Shown: positions 46,471 through 55,183 of the stretch, one piece after another
Position numbering within the stretch: position 1 is the first letter of the stretch
Layout: each line of letters begins with the position of its first letter
Origin: Pseudomonas cuatrocienegasensis
Lineage (GTDB): Bacteria; Pseudomonadota; Gammaproteobacteria; Pseudomonadales; Pseudomonadaceae
DNA length: 64,000 bases
Assembly: GCF_900110925.1 (NCBI RefSeq)
Contig: NZ_FOFP01000001.1
Span: forward strand, 186,001-250,000
Reading direction: 5' to 3'
The notes under the pieces: generated by a model
The model's input: the letters and a program-made list of their open reading frames with translations, nothing else
Database searches by the model: none
What the model was told of the DNA's origin: nothing
Translations under genes and position numbers: made by a program

Positions 46471-48087
46471 TCAGAATCTCGCCACGCCGAAGCTGCTCTT
46501 CTTCAGTGAACGCAGGTTGGCCTCTGCACAGATATCCAGCAGGTAGCCGAGCAGCTTGCGCGTATCGCGTGGGTCGATCAGGCCGTCGTCCCACAGGCTG
46601 GCGGTGCCGTAGAGCGCGGTGGATTGGCTGTCTAGTTTTTGCGCAGTGACCTGCTCGAGCATGTCGAGCATCTTCGGATCGGCTTCCTTGCCTTCCTTAG
46701 CGTGCTTGTCCTCGGTGACGATGCGCAGCACCTTGCCGGCCTGGGCGCCGCCCATTACGGCGGTCTTGCTGTTGGGCCAGGCGAAGATAAAGCGCGGGTC
46801 GAGGCCGCGACCGCACATGGCGTAGTTGCCGGCACCGTAGGAACCGCCAACGACTATGGTCAGTTTCGGCACCGTGGCGTTGGCCACCGCCTGGATCATC
46901 TTCGAGCCGTGCTTGATCACGCCGAGCTGCTCCGACTCGGTGCCGACCATAAAGCCGGTGGTGTTGTGGAAGAACAGAATCGGCGTGTTGCTCTGCTCGC
47001 ACAGCTGGATAAATTGCGCCGCCTTGGCCGCGCCTTGCGGGGTGATCGGGCCGTTGTTGCCGATAAAGCCGCAGGGCTGGCCTTCGATCTGCAAATGGCC
47101 GCAGACCGTCTGGTTGTCGAACTCGTTCTTGAAGTCGAGAAACGCCGAGCCGTCGGCGATGCGGGCGATAATTTCGCGCACGTCGTAGGGCTTCTTGGCA
47201 TCGGCCGGCACCAGGCCGAGCAGTTCGTCGACCGGATACAGCGGCTCGCTGTAGGTCTTAACCGGACGTGCCGGCAGTTGGGCATTCCACGGCAGCATGG
47301 CGAGAATTTCGCGGGCGATGCGCACGCCATCGGCATCGTTTTCCGCCAGGTATTCGGCGGTACCGGCGACCTGGGCGTGCATTTCCGCGCCGCCCAGTTG
47401 CTCATCGGTGGCGATTTCGCCGGTGGCGGCTTTTAGCAGCGGCGGGCCGGCGAGGAACATCTTGGCTTTGCCGCGCACCACCACCACGTAATCCGACAGC
47501 CCTGGCTGGTAAGCGCCGCCGGCGGTGCTGGAACCGTGTACCACGGTGATCTGCGGCAAGCCCATGGCGGACATACGCGCCTGGTTGGCAAAGCCGCGGG
47601 CGCCTTCGACGAAGATATCCGCGGCGTAGTTGAGGTTGGCGCCGCCGCTTTCGGTCAGCGCCACCACCGGCAGTTTGTTCTCGAAGGCAATCTGCTGCAG
47701 GCGCAGGGTCTTCTTCAGACCGGTGGGGGAGATGGTGCCGCCCTTGATCGCGCTGTTGCTGGCGGTAACCAGGCAGCGCACCCCGGCGATATAGCCGATG
47801 CCGGAAATGATTCCGCCGCCGGCCTGGGTGCCGTCCTTGTCGTCGTGCAGCTTGTAGCCGGCCAGCGACGACAGTTCGAGAAACGGCGCGCCGGGGTCGA
47901 GTAGCAGGTTCAGGCGTTCGCGCGGCAGCAACTGGCCGCGTTTTTCAAATTTGGCTTTGGCCTCGGCTGCCTTGTTCAGGCAGTTCTGTTCGATCTGGCG
48001 AAAGCTGTCGACGGCGGCCAGCATGGCTTCGCGGTTCTTGGCGAAGTCCTCGCCATGCACATCGATCTCGGATTGGATAACCGGCAT
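46471..48087 (-). CDS. atuC: Geranyl-CoA carboxylase beta (carboxyltransferase) subunit AtuC
   Basis: 538 residues from ATG 48087 (MPVIQSEIDVHG); 39 upstream in-frame residues lie inside atuB and are excluded. Two carboxyltransferase halves are visible: the N-half with LLPRERLNLLLDPGAPFLELSS and GGTISPTGLKKTLRLQQIA, and the C-half with NNGPITPQGAAKAAQFIQLCEQ, FHNTTGFMVGTESE and GGSYGAGNYAMCGRGL. Length equals that of AtuC. It starts four bases after the atuB stop. Confidence 0.93.
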   Translation of the reverse strand: MPVIQSEIDVHGEDFAKNREAMLAAVDSFRQIEQNCLNKAAEAKAKFEKRGQLLPRERLNLLLDPGAPFLELSSLAGYKLHDDKDGTQAGGGIISGIGYIAGVRCLVTASNSAIKGGTISPTGLKKTLRLQQIAFENKLPVVALTESGGANLNYAADIFVEGARGFANQARMSAMGLPQITVVHGSSTAGGAYQPGLSDYVVVVRGKAKMFLAGPPLLKAATGEIATDEQLGGAEMHAQVAGTAEYLAENDADGVRIAREILAMLPWNAQLPARPVKTYSEPLYPVDELLGLVPADAKKPYDVREIIARIADGSAFLDFKNEFDNQTVCGHLQIEGQPCGFIGNNGPITPQGAAKAAQFIQLCEQSNTPILFFHNTTGFMVGTESEQLGVIKHGSKMIQAVANATVPKLTIVVGGSYGAGNYAMCGRGLDPRFIFAWPNSKTAVMGGAQAGKVLRIVTEDKHAKEGKEADPKMLDMLEQVTAQKLDSQSTALYGTASLWDDGLIDPRDTRKLLGYLLDICAEANLRSLKKSSFGVARF

Positions 48088-48091
48088 GGCG

Positions 48092-48961
48092 TTACTCCTC
48101 ACCCTTGAGTACGTCAGGCACGTAGGCCCGGTGGAAGCCGTTATAGGTCTCGCTGTTTTTCGCCTTGCCCAGGGTCCAGGCGCGGGTGCCCTGGCTCGCT
48201 GCACCGTCGATGCGGATGGTGTTGCCGCTGATGAAATTGGCGCCTGGCGTGAGCAGGAAGACGATGGCGGCGGCCACTTCCGATTCGCTGCCGATGCGTT
48301 GCAGCGGCACGTGATCCTTGAGCGAGCGGATCATGTTTTTCATCGATTCGGGGTAGGTGTCCATGCCGCTGGAGGCGATCCAGCCCGGCGCTACGGCGTT
48401 GACCCGCACCCCGGCATGGCCCCATTCATAGGCGGCAGTCTTGGTGAAGTTCTCCATACCGGCCCGCGCCGCGCCCGAATGGCCCATGCCCGGCATGCCG
48501 CCCCACATGTCGGCGAGCATATTGACGATGCTGCCGCCGTGTTTGCTCATGCTCTGCAGGAACACTTCCTTGGCGATCAGAAAACCGCCGACCAGGTTGG
48601 TGCGCACCACGGTTTCGAAGCCTTTCTGGTTGATGCCGATCAGCGGCGCGGGGAACTGGCCGCCAGCGTTGTTGACCAGGTGATGGATCTTCCCGCGCTC
48701 GGCGACCACAGTTTTGACCATGGCCTTGACGGCTTCTTCATCACGGATATCGCAAACCTGAAAACTGGCGCTGCCGCCGTCTTCGATGATTTCGCCGCAG
48801 GTGGCTTCGAGTTTTTCCAGCTTGCGCCCCACCAGCACCACGTGGGCACCCAGGTGCGCCAGTTCATGGGCGGTGCAACGGCCAATACCGCTGCCGCCAC
48901 CGGTGACCATAATCGTCTGGCCGCTGAACAGGCCGGGTTTAAACACTGAGTCGTAGGTCAT
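48092..48961 (-). CDS. atuB: SDR-family protein AtuB, enoyl-CoA-reductase-like active site
   Basis: 289 residues from ATG 48961, preceded by AGGACAAC. It has the SDR cofactor motif TGGGSGIG and VNNAGGQFPAPL. At the catalytic position the usual YxxxK is absent: the segment reads GMGHSGAARAGMENFTK. That pattern is the one of peroxisomal trans-2-enoyl-CoA reductases and related dienoyl-CoA reductases. AtuB has been proposed to be a citronellol/citronellal dehydrogenase; the active site makes an enoyl-CoA reductase role worth testing. Confidence 0.88.
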   Translation of the reverse strand: MTYDSVFKPGLFSGQTIMVTGGGSGIGRCTAHELAHLGAHVVLVGRKLEKLEATCGEIIEDGGSASFQVCDIRDEEAVKAMVKTVVAERGKIHHLVNNAGGQFPAPLIGINQKGFETVVRTNLVGGFLIAKEVFLQSMSKHGGSIVNMLADMWGGMPGMGHSGAARAGMENFTKTAAYEWGHAGVRVNAVAPGWIASSGMDTYPESMKNMIRSLKDHVPLQRIGSESEVAAAIVFLLTPGANFISGNTIRIDGAASQGTRAWTLGKAKNSETYNGFHRAYVPDVLKGEE

Positions 48962-48986
48962 TTTTATTGTTGTCCTAAGTGGTTCC

Positions 48987-49036
48987 GGTGCGCACGGCAC
49001 ACCCTACATCGCCCCGTAGGGTGCGCCGTGCGCACC
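48987..49036. repeat. GTAGGGTGCGC-type inverted repeat overlapping the end of atuA
   Basis: Arms at 48987-49007 and 49016-49036, nearly perfect 21-base inverted copies with an eight-base centre. Bases 49004-49036 are within the atuA reading frame. Confidence 0.85.
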
Positions 49037-50824
49037 ATTCAAGGTTTCCGCCAGTGCCTTGGGCACCGGTATCGGGAATTCCAGCAACTGTTGGGCGAAG
49101 GCCTTGCCTTGCGGGTCGATGCGCAGGGAGGCAACGCCGCCGCCACCCAGGGCGTTCTCCAGCAAAAAATTCAGGCTATGGCTGCCCGGCAGATACCAGC
49201 GGCTGACCTTGCCGGTTTGTGCATCGAGCGTGTGCTGCATCCATTCGGCCACGGCACCCTCACTCAGCGCAGCGGCGATCCAGGCCAAGTACTCGGGCTT
49301 TCTGGCCATTACACCGATATTGCTGTGGTTGCCCTTGTCGCCAGAGCGCGCTACGGCCAGCTTGATCAGCGGTACGCATGCGTCGGCCTGGCCGCTTGGC
49401 AGTGGGGCGGCACTATCGGCAGCGATATGCGCGCTATCCAGCACCGCGATCTGCGGCAGCGCGACAGCTGTGCGTTCGCCGTCAATTTCTACCTGCAACT
49501 GACAGGCAGACTTGTCAGCGAGAAAGCTAAATAGACGAATAACCGGGTAAACCGTAGGGCGACCACCGACGATACCGGTCAGGCCCGGCGCCATGCCGGT
49601 GGCTGCCTGGGCTATCTCGCGGGAGAACAGGATCAGCGCTTCTTTTTTGGCGTGACGCACGGCGATCTTGATCACGATCTCGCGAGTATCTGCGCGCTGA
49701 CCACGGGGGCCGTAGGTGGCCTCGGAGCCGAGCAGTTCGATGCTGACTTCCTTGTAAGGCCCCCAGCCACGCTCGGCGAACATTTCCTCGGTCTTGTTGA
49801 TAATCGCCTGGCTGACCCGCTGGGCTTTTTTCACCGCATCGATGCCAGCCATCAGGCAACTGGCGGTGCAGCGGAAACCATCCGGGTAGGTGGCGCTGAC
49901 CTTGTACTGATCGGTTGGCGGCAGGCCGCGTGCGCCTTTCAGCTCAACGCGGTTTTCGCCGACCTGGTTGAGTTGCACCTGGGTGAAATCGCAGAGCACA
50001 TCGGGCAGGTAATAGGCCCGCGGATCGCCGATTTCATAGAGCATCTGCTCGCCCACAGTAAAAAGCGTGACCAAGCCGCCGGAACCCTCCGGCTTGGCCA
50101 CGACAAAACTGCCATCGGCCGCCACTTCCACCACAGGGAAGCCGATATGTTCGTAGTCCGGCACGCTTTCCCAATCGGTGAAGTTGCCGCCGGTGCACTG
50201 CGCGCCGCACTCGATGATATGCCCGGCTAATGCAGCTTGAGCGAGCTGATCGTAGTCGCTCCAGCTCCAGCCAAATTCATGCACCAGGGCGGCGCTGACC
50301 ACGGCGCTGTCCACCACGCGGCCAGTGATCACGATATCGGCGCCGAGCTTGAGTGCTTCGACTATGCCCGGTGCACCCAGGTAGGCGTTGACCGACACGC
50401 AGAAAGGCGGCAAAGGCGCGCCGCTGAACATCTCCACGGTGCCGGCCTTGGTCAGTTCACCGAGTTTGGGTAGCAGGTTGTCGCCGTGCAGCACGGCAAT
50501 CTTCAGATTGACCCCGGCCTGCTCACAGGCGGCTGCCAGTGCGGCGGCGCAGGCGTTGGGGTTGACCCCGCCGGCGTTGCTGATCACACGGATGTTCTTG
50601 GCGGCGATATCAGCCAGCAGCGGCGCCAGGGTTTCCACGAAGTCAGTGGCGTAGCCGGCGTCGGGCTTCTTCATCCGTGCGCCAGCCATGATCGACATGG
50701 TTACTTCGGCCAGGTAGTCGAATACCAGGTAATCCAGTTTGGTGCCCTGTACCAACTGGGCGGCGGCGGTGCTGGTATCGCCCCAGAAGGCGGAAGCGCA
50801 GCCGATGCGTACGGTTTTGGTCAT
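49004..50824 (-). CDS. atuA: Acyclic terpene utilisation protein AtuA (DUF1446)
   Basis: 606 residues from ATG 50824 ([17 protein letters not shown]). DUF1446 covers most of the protein, with [28 protein letters not shown] segments (split across about residues 150-175) and [16 protein letters not shown] motifs; the last 110 residues ([24 protein letters not shown] on) are the small second domain common in this family. AtuA is essential for growth on acyclic terpenes in P. aeruginosa; its reaction is not firmly known. The final residues [11 protein letters not shown] and the TAG stop are encoded by a GTAGGGTG repeat. Confidence 0.9.
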   Translation of the reverse strand: MTKTVRIGCASAFWGDTSTAAAQLVQGTKLDYLVFDYLAEVTMSIMAGARMKKPDAGYATDFVETLAPLLADIAAKNIRVISNAGGVNPNACAAALAAACEQAGVNLKIAVLHGDNLLPKLGELTKAGTVEMFSGAPLPPFCVSVNAYLGAPGIVEALKLGADIVITGRVVDSAVVSAALVHEFGWSWSDYDQLAQAALAGHIIECGAQCTGGNFTDWESVPDYEHIGFPVVEVAADGSFVVAKPEGSGGLVTLFTVGEQMLYEIGDPRAYYLPDVLCDFTQVQLNQVGENRVELKGARGLPPTDQYKVSATYPDGFRCTASCLMAGIDAVKKAQRVSQAIINKTEEMFAERGWGPYKEVSIELLGSEATYGPRGQRADTREIVIKIAVRHAKKEALILFSREIAQAATGMAPGLTGIVGGRPTVYPVIRLFSFLADKSACQLQVEIDGERTAVALPQIAVLDSAHIAADSAAPLPSGQADACVPLIKLAVARSGDKGNHSNIGVMARKPEYLAWIAAALSEGAVAEWMQHTLDAQTGKVSRWYLPGSHSLNFLLENALGGGGVASLRIDPQGKAFAQQLLEFPIPVPKALAETLNGAHGAPYGAM

Positions 50825-50858
50825 TGTTGTCTGTCCGCTACACCTGAATAGTGAGCTG

Positions 50859-50887
50859 AACATACCAAGCAAGCGCTTGGTTGAAAA
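50859..50887 (-). promoter_or_regulatory. Promoter of atuA
   Basis: On the minus strand TTTTCA (50887-50882), 17 bases, then TATGTT (50864-50859). The spacer is filled by the first AtuR-type palindrome. Confidence 0.65.
50865..50880. promoter_or_regulatory. AtuR operator 1
   Basis: CCAAGCAAGCGCTTGG, an inverted repeat. AtuR of P. aeruginosa is reported to bind two inverted repeats in the atuR-atuA region; this one lies between the -35 and -10 of atuA. Confidence 0.75.
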
Positions 50888-50919
50888 GACCTGGATAAGC
50901 TGTTTTGTGCTGATTTATG

Positions 50920-50935
50920 CCAAGCGCTTGCTTGG
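50920..50935. promoter_or_regulatory. AtuR operator 2
   Basis: CCAAGCGCTTGCTTGG is the mirror image of operator 1 and overlaps the -35 box of the atuR promoter. Confidence 0.75.
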
Positions 50936-50956
50936 GCAGCCCGCGCAGAATAGATT
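50928..50956 (+). promoter_or_regulatory. Promoter of atuR
   Basis: TTGCTT (50928-50933), 17 bases, TAGATT (50951-50956). Overlap with operator 2 suggests autorepression. Confidence 0.6.
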
Positions 50957-50969
50957 TCACCAATTACGA

Positions 50970-50979
50970 CAAGTACTTG
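50970..50979. promoter_or_regulatory. Third palindrome, possible weak AtuR site
   Basis: CAAGTACTTG is a perfect ten-base palindrome sharing the CAAG/CTTG ends of operators 1 and 2; it lies just downstream of the predicted atuR start of transcription. Confidence 0.4.
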
Positions 50980-51055
50980 GGGGCATCTGCTGAGGTCCGG
51001 TGGCAGGTAGGGCATGCGCTGTCCCCCAAGCTTTCTAGCGCTGGAGATGAAGTGC

Positions 51056-51691
51056 GTGGATGATCAACAAGCTCAGGCGGTGATGCAGGAACTGGTGGCC
51101 AGGGGGCAGATCACTGACCCTGACAGCGCACGTGGCAAGCTGCTGCAAACCGCCGCGCATCTGTTTCGTAGCAAGGGCTATGAGCGCACCACCGTACGCG
51201 ACCTGGCCGGCGCCGTGGGCATTCAGTCCGGCAGCATCTTTCATCACTTCAAGAGTAAGGACGAGATCCTGCGCTCGGTGATGGAGGAGACCATTCGTTA
51301 CAACACCGCGCTGATGCAGGCTTCGTTGGCCGAGGCGAGCGATCTGCGCGGCCGGGTGCTGGCGCTGATCCGCTGCGAGCTGCAGTCGATCATGGGCGGC
51401 ACGGGTGAGGCCATGGCGGTGCTGGTGTATGAGTGGCGTTCACTGACACCAGCCAGCCAGGCGGTCATCCTCGAGTTGCGCGATATCTACGAAGGGTTGT
51501 GGCTGGGCGTCTTGGAGGAGGCTCGCGCTGCCGGTTTCGTCAAGAGTGATCCTTTTATCCTGCGGCGTTTTCTTACGGGGGCATTGAGCTGGACCAATAC
51601 CTGGTTCCGCCCCGAGGGGCCTATGGGCTTGGATCAGTTGGCCGAAGAGGCGCTGTTGTTGGTGTTCAAGGAGCCCGCGCTCGGTCTTTAA
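51056..51691 (+). CDS. atuR: TetR-family repressor AtuR
   Basis: 211 residues if GTG 51056 is used; this has GGAG nine bases upstream. An in-frame ATG at 51047 directly abuts that GGAG and is less likely, and 51014 lacks a ribosome site. HTH: TTVRDLAGAVGIQSGSIFHHFKSKDEIL, about residues 45-72. The C-terminal domain is the helical ligand-binding part; a terpenoid CoA ester is the presumed inducer. Divergent from atuA, with palindromes over both promoters. Confidence 0.88.
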   Translation: MDDQQAQAVMQELVARGQITDPDSARGKLLQTAAHLFRSKGYERTTVRDLAGAVGIQSGSIFHHFKSKDEILRSVMEETIRYNTALMQASLAEASDLRGRVLALIRCELQSIMGGTGEAMAVLVYEWRSLTPASQAVILELRDIYEGLWLGVLEEARAAGFVKSDPFILRRFLTGALSWTNTWFRPEGPMGLDQLAEEALLLVFKEPALGL

Positions 51692-51812
51692 CCCACTGCC
51701 AGGCGTGTGCGCGTCAGTGAGGATGGGTCAGCGCGAATCCTGAAAAGTCCTCTGTTCGGTCAGATTTTCCTCAGGTACTGTGGCGCACATACCAATAGAG
51801 ATGTTGTGTCGT

Positions 51813-52607
51813 ATGCCACCTTTGTTGCCATTAATCGCCTGCCTGCTGGGTGCCTGCGCCGTACTGCTGAGTGTGACTGCCTCCGCCCAGGAGCGGGTCG
51901 TGCATGTCGGCGCGGTCCATTTCCCGCCCTACGTGATGAAGACCGAGGACGCACAGCCTCGCGCGCTGTTGCCACAACTGGTCGATGCACTTAACCGAGT
52001 CCAGACTGATTTTCGCTTTGTGACGGTACCCACGTCCCTGGCGCGGCGCTTTCGCGACTTTGAAACGGGGCGGATTGATCTGGCGCTATTTGAGAACCCG
52101 GCCTGGGGTTGGCAGTCGATGGACTATCGTGACATCGACATGGGACTTGAGGATGCCGAAGTGTTTGTGGCGCGCCAGGAGGCGACGCGTACGCAGACTT
52201 ATTTTGCTGACTTGGCGGGCAAGCGTCTTGCCCTTTATAACGGTTACCACTACGGCTTCGCCAACTTCAATGCCGATCCCAGCTACCTGGCTCGACATTT
52301 CAATGTGGTGCTGACCTATTCCCATGACAGTAACTTGCTGATGCTCCTGCATGGGCGCGCCGATATCGCCTTGGTGACGCGTTCCTATATCGACGACTTT
52401 CTCGCGCGCTACCCTGAGTACGAGGCGCAGCTACTGATCTCTGAGCGAATAGACCAGCGCTACCAGCATCATGCCTTGCTGCGTCCCGAAGCGCCTATTA
52501 GCGCGGAGCGGTTCGCTGAATTGATGGAGCAACTGCGAGTGGGTGGGCAGTTGCAGGCGATTTTCGGTCGCCAGCATATTAGCGTCAGGCCCGCCGTTTC
52601 GCCTTAG
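51813..52607 (+). CDS. Periplasmic solute-binding protein (SBP family 3 type)
   Basis: 264 residues from ATG 51813 (MPPLLPLIACLLGACAVLLSVTASAQE); ATG 51801 is an alternative. The signal peptide is probably cut after ASAQ. The body shows HFPPYVMKTEDAQPRALLPQLVDALN and GRIDLALFENPAWGW as in amino-acid-type binding proteins. No ABC permease or ATPase is nearby; like the gene at 28929 it is an orphan. Its last bases overlap the stop of the convergent DUF2897 gene. Confidence 0.75.
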   Translation: MPPLLPLIACLLGACAVLLSVTASAQERVVHVGAVHFPPYVMKTEDAQPRALLPQLVDALNRVQTDFRFVTVPTSLARRFRDFETGRIDLALFENPAWGWQSMDYRDIDMGLEDAEVFVARQEATRTQTYFADLAGKRLALYNGYHYGFANFNADPSYLARHFNVVLTYSHDSNLLMLLHGRADIALVTRSYIDDFLARYPEYEAQLLISERIDQRYQHHALLRPEAPISAERFAELMEQLRVGGQLQAIFGRQHISVRPAVSP

Positions 52608-52780
52608 CGCTCGCGGGCTTCCTGAGCGTCCTTGGCTTCCATCTCGGCTTTGCGTTCGCGAACCCGCTTGAGCTGTTCGGCGTCGAGATCCAGGGGTTTG
52701 GCCGTGCGCAAGACGATCAGCAGACCGCCGATTAGCGAGCCGATGACGAGAATAATCAATAACCAGGCATACCAGGGCAT
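52604..52780 (-). CDS. DUF2897 small membrane protein
   Basis: 58 residues from ATG 52780: MPWYAWLLIILVIGSLIGGL forms one membrane helix, followed by a charged, helical cytoplasmic tail (LDLDAEQLKRVRERKAEMEAKD). The length and layout fit DUF2897 proteins of gammaproteobacteria; function unknown. A GGGGC stretch precedes the start and a good Shine-Dalgarno is not obvious. Its TAA overlaps the TAG of the solute-binding protein gene. Confidence 0.75.
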   Translation of the reverse strand: MPWYAWLLIILVIGSLIGGLLIVLRTAKPLDLDAEQLKRVRERKAEMEAKDAQEARER

Positions 52781-52866
52781 GGCGGCGCCCCTTATCCAGA
52801 GAGTGGACGTTCACCATACCGCGCCTGTTCACGTCTTGTCAGTGTTTGCGGACCGACGCGCTACCG

Positions 52867-53625
52867 TCATGCCACGCGCAGCGGGTAACTCAAGAGCAGC
52901 AGGTGCAATAGATTGACCGCGCCATGCAACGCGATGGCCAGGCTGATGCGGCCACTGAAGTGAAAGATCAACCCATAGCCCAGCCCGGCGAGCCCGGCGA
53001 CTACGGCGAATAACGGACTGAAAGGCGCATGCACGGCGGCGAACAATAGCGTTGTCAGGCCTATCCCGGGCCAGGCACCGAGCCAGCCGACCAGACGGCT
53101 CTGCAACAGACCACGAAACAGCAGTTCTTCGGCCAGCACGGCCACGCCCAGGTTGACTGCCAACCACAGCCACAACTGTTCAGGCCACTTCGGTTGCCAA
53201 CCGACCACGCCCAGCATCACTGCCAGCAGCGGCACACCCAGCAAGGTCAGTGCGGCTGTCAGCCAGACGTTGGCTGAAAGCGCCTTACGCGGCGGGTGTT
53301 GCCCTAGCCACCAGACCAGCAGCGTGACACCCACCAGCAGCTTGTCCCAAGACAGACGCAGCGCATAAGGCGGCGCATCGACGCTCAGTTGCCGTGCAGG
53401 CCACAGCGGGGTGGCGTTAAAGCCGGGTAGGGCGTGCGCGGCCAGGGCGATGCAGGCCAGCAGGCTCAAGAGCGTCCATAAGGCATTGGGCAAATACCTG
53501 TCGGCATACAGCAGCAACACGCACAGCGCGGCGCCAGCGGCCAGCCCAGGCAGTTGAATAAAGCCCAGGGCAAAACCCGTGGCCAGACAAAGGGCAGGCA
53601 GTAGCAGGCGCAAGTGCAATGGCAT
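52867..53625 (-). CDS. CPBP-family intramembrane metalloprotease
   Basis: 252 residues from ATG 53625, with AAGGA six bases upstream; ATG 53631 is possible, and the open frame to 53859 is not. About seven hydrophobic helices. The three motifs of the CPBP/Abi family are present: LAEELLFRGLLQSRL (Glu-Glu and Arg), LFAAVHAPFSP (His) and IALHGAVNLLHL (His and Asn). These proteins cleave within membranes; the substrate is unknown. Confidence 0.85.
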   Translation of the reverse strand: MPLHLRLLLPALCLATGFALGFIQLPGLAAGAALCVLLLYADRYLPNALWTLLSLLACIALAAHALPGFNATPLWPARQLSVDAPPYALRLSWDKLLVGVTLLVWWLGQHPPRKALSANVWLTAALTLLGVPLLAVMLGVVGWQPKWPEQLWLWLAVNLGVAVLAEELLFRGLLQSRLVGWLGAWPGIGLTTLLFAAVHAPFSPLFAVVAGLAGLGYGLIFHFSGRISLAIALHGAVNLLHLLLLSYPLRVA

Positions 53626-53877
53626 AGCCATCCTTATTCGTCGAAAACTTGAGGTTTGTGGTGTTGCCGTGGTTTGCACGGTCATTGCGGGAGAGGCTTG
53701 GCCCACCGGCCGACTATTAAACGGCAACCATGGCCTGCAGTGCATTACCCAGGGTTGTTGTCGTTTCGCCGCAACGCGCCAAATGACGAATTGGTGGAGG
53801 CGCCTGTGATGCCTGTCACATGCTGGCAACTTGACGCTGGTTGAATGACGGCTTCCCAACGCACATGGGGGTTGTCC
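53626..53877. other. Spacer between the protease and histidine kinase genes
   Basis: 252 bases upstream of two divergent genes. No clear promoter pair or repeat was recognised; the region presumably holds both promoters. Confidence 0.3.
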
Positions 53878-55182
53878 ATGACCACTGCCAGCGCTCTAGC
53901 GCGCTTGCTCAAGCCGGTTGCGCCGTTGTCTGCGCTCATGAGCATTGCCGATGTAGCAGACCGCTTGCTGACGCCTGAACACAAGGCCTTTCTCTCGTTG
54001 CCAATTGTCGACGACGCCGGCAAACCGCTGGGGCTGGTGAGCCGCAGTACGCTGCAAGATATCTTTATGCAGCGCTTTGGCCGCGACCTGCGCGGTCGCC
54101 ATCCGGTGGAGGAGGTGATGAACCCAGCGCCCTTGGTGGTCAGCCTGGAGACCAACCTGGAAGAGGCGGCCAAACAGATTACCGCGCAGCTGCAGTACCC
54201 GATCACCGAGGACTTTATCCTGGTCGACGCCGAGGGCCTGTACCGCGGCCTGGGCACCGTGCTGGACCTGCTCAAGGCCATGGAAGCGCGCATTGCCCAG
54301 CGCAATCAGGTGCTGCGCAAGGCCCTGGTGGACTTGAAGGAGTCGCAGACTCAACTGGTGCAGTCGGAGAAGATGGCCTCTCTCGGGCAGATGGTCGCCG
54401 GTGTCGCCCATGAGCTGAACACCCCGCTGGGCTATGTGACGAACAACGTGCAGTTGCTGCGTGAACTCAGTGCGCCGCTGTTCGAGCTGGCCGATGCGCA
54501 AGCCGCCCTGGGCGACTGCCTGAGCGACCCCGGGTGTGATGAAGCGCGCCTGGCCGAGGCCCTGGAAACGGCCGCCGAGGCCCGCGCCAAGGCGGCCCCG
54601 GAACTGCTGGTTGAGGACTTTACCCAGTTATTCAGCGACACCCTTTATGGCCTGGAGCAGATTGCCGAACTGGTGGTCGGGCTCAAGGATTTCGCCCGCC
54701 TGGACCGCGCCATGAGCGAAGAGGTCGACCTCAACGAGTGTATTCGCAGTGCCCTGGTAATCGCCCGCAACGGCATCAAGGACAAGGCGGAAACCATTCT
54801 GCAACTTGGCGACTTGCCGCGTATGCCCTGTGCGCCGTCGCAGATCAACCAGGTGCTGCTCAACCTGCTCAATAACGCTGCCCAGGCCATCGAGGGCTTC
54901 GGCCAGATCGTGGTGAAAACCTGGGCCGATGAGAGTGCCGTATTCATTTCCGTGCGTGATACCGGGCGAGGTATGACCGCCGAGGTGCTGGCGCGGATTT
55001 TCGATCCGTTTTTCACCACCAAACCCGTAGGCGAGGGCACTGGCTTGGGGCTTTCGATCAGCTACAAAATCATTCAGGACCACGGCGGGCAGATTCGCGC
55101 AGTGTCCGAGCCTGGGCGCGGTACGCGCTTTCTGATCCGCCTGCCGCGCCCACAGGCGCTGCCACTACAACGGAGTGCCTGA
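53878..55182 (+). CDS. Soluble histidine kinase with N-terminal CBS domains
   Basis: 434 residues from ATG 53878; the 11 residues to 53845 are not needed. Residues about 20-135 form a pair of CBS motifs (FLSLPIVDDAGKPLGLVSRSTLQD and VEEVMNPAPLVVSLETNLEEAA...EDFILVDAEGLYRGLGTVLDLL), followed by a coiled coil. The H box is GQMVAGVAHELNTPLGYV with His178; N box NQVLLNLLNNAAQAIEGF, G boxes RDTGRGM and GEGTGLGLSISYKI. There is no membrane segment, so it would sense a cytoplasmic signal, perhaps an adenine nucleotide. The partner regulator starts one base after the stop codon. Confidence 0.88.
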   Translation: MTTASALARLLKPVAPLSALMSIADVADRLLTPEHKAFLSLPIVDDAGKPLGLVSRSTLQDIFMQRFGRDLRGRHPVEEVMNPAPLVVSLETNLEEAAKQITAQLQYPITEDFILVDAEGLYRGLGTVLDLLKAMEARIAQRNQVLRKALVDLKESQTQLVQSEKMASLGQMVAGVAHELNTPLGYVTNNVQLLRELSAPLFELADAQAALGDCLSDPGCDEARLAEALETAAEARAKAAPELLVEDFTQLFSDTLYGLEQIAELVVGLKDFARLDRAMSEEVDLNECIRSALVIARNGIKDKAETILQLGDLPRMPCAPSQINQVLLNLLNNAAQAIEGFGQIVVKTWADESAVFISVRDTGRGMTAEVLARIFDPFFTTKPVGEGTGLGLSISYKIIQDHGGQIRAVSEPGRGTRFLIRLPRPQALPLQRSA

Positions 55183-55183
55183 T

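Noticed and set aside
42180..48087. Leucine/isovalerate (liu) cluster instead of atu
   Set aside because: liu has liuA-B-C-D-E after a MerR-type liuR, with an HMG-CoA lyase. Here a DUF1446 gene, two SDR genes and a TetR regulator are present in atu order.
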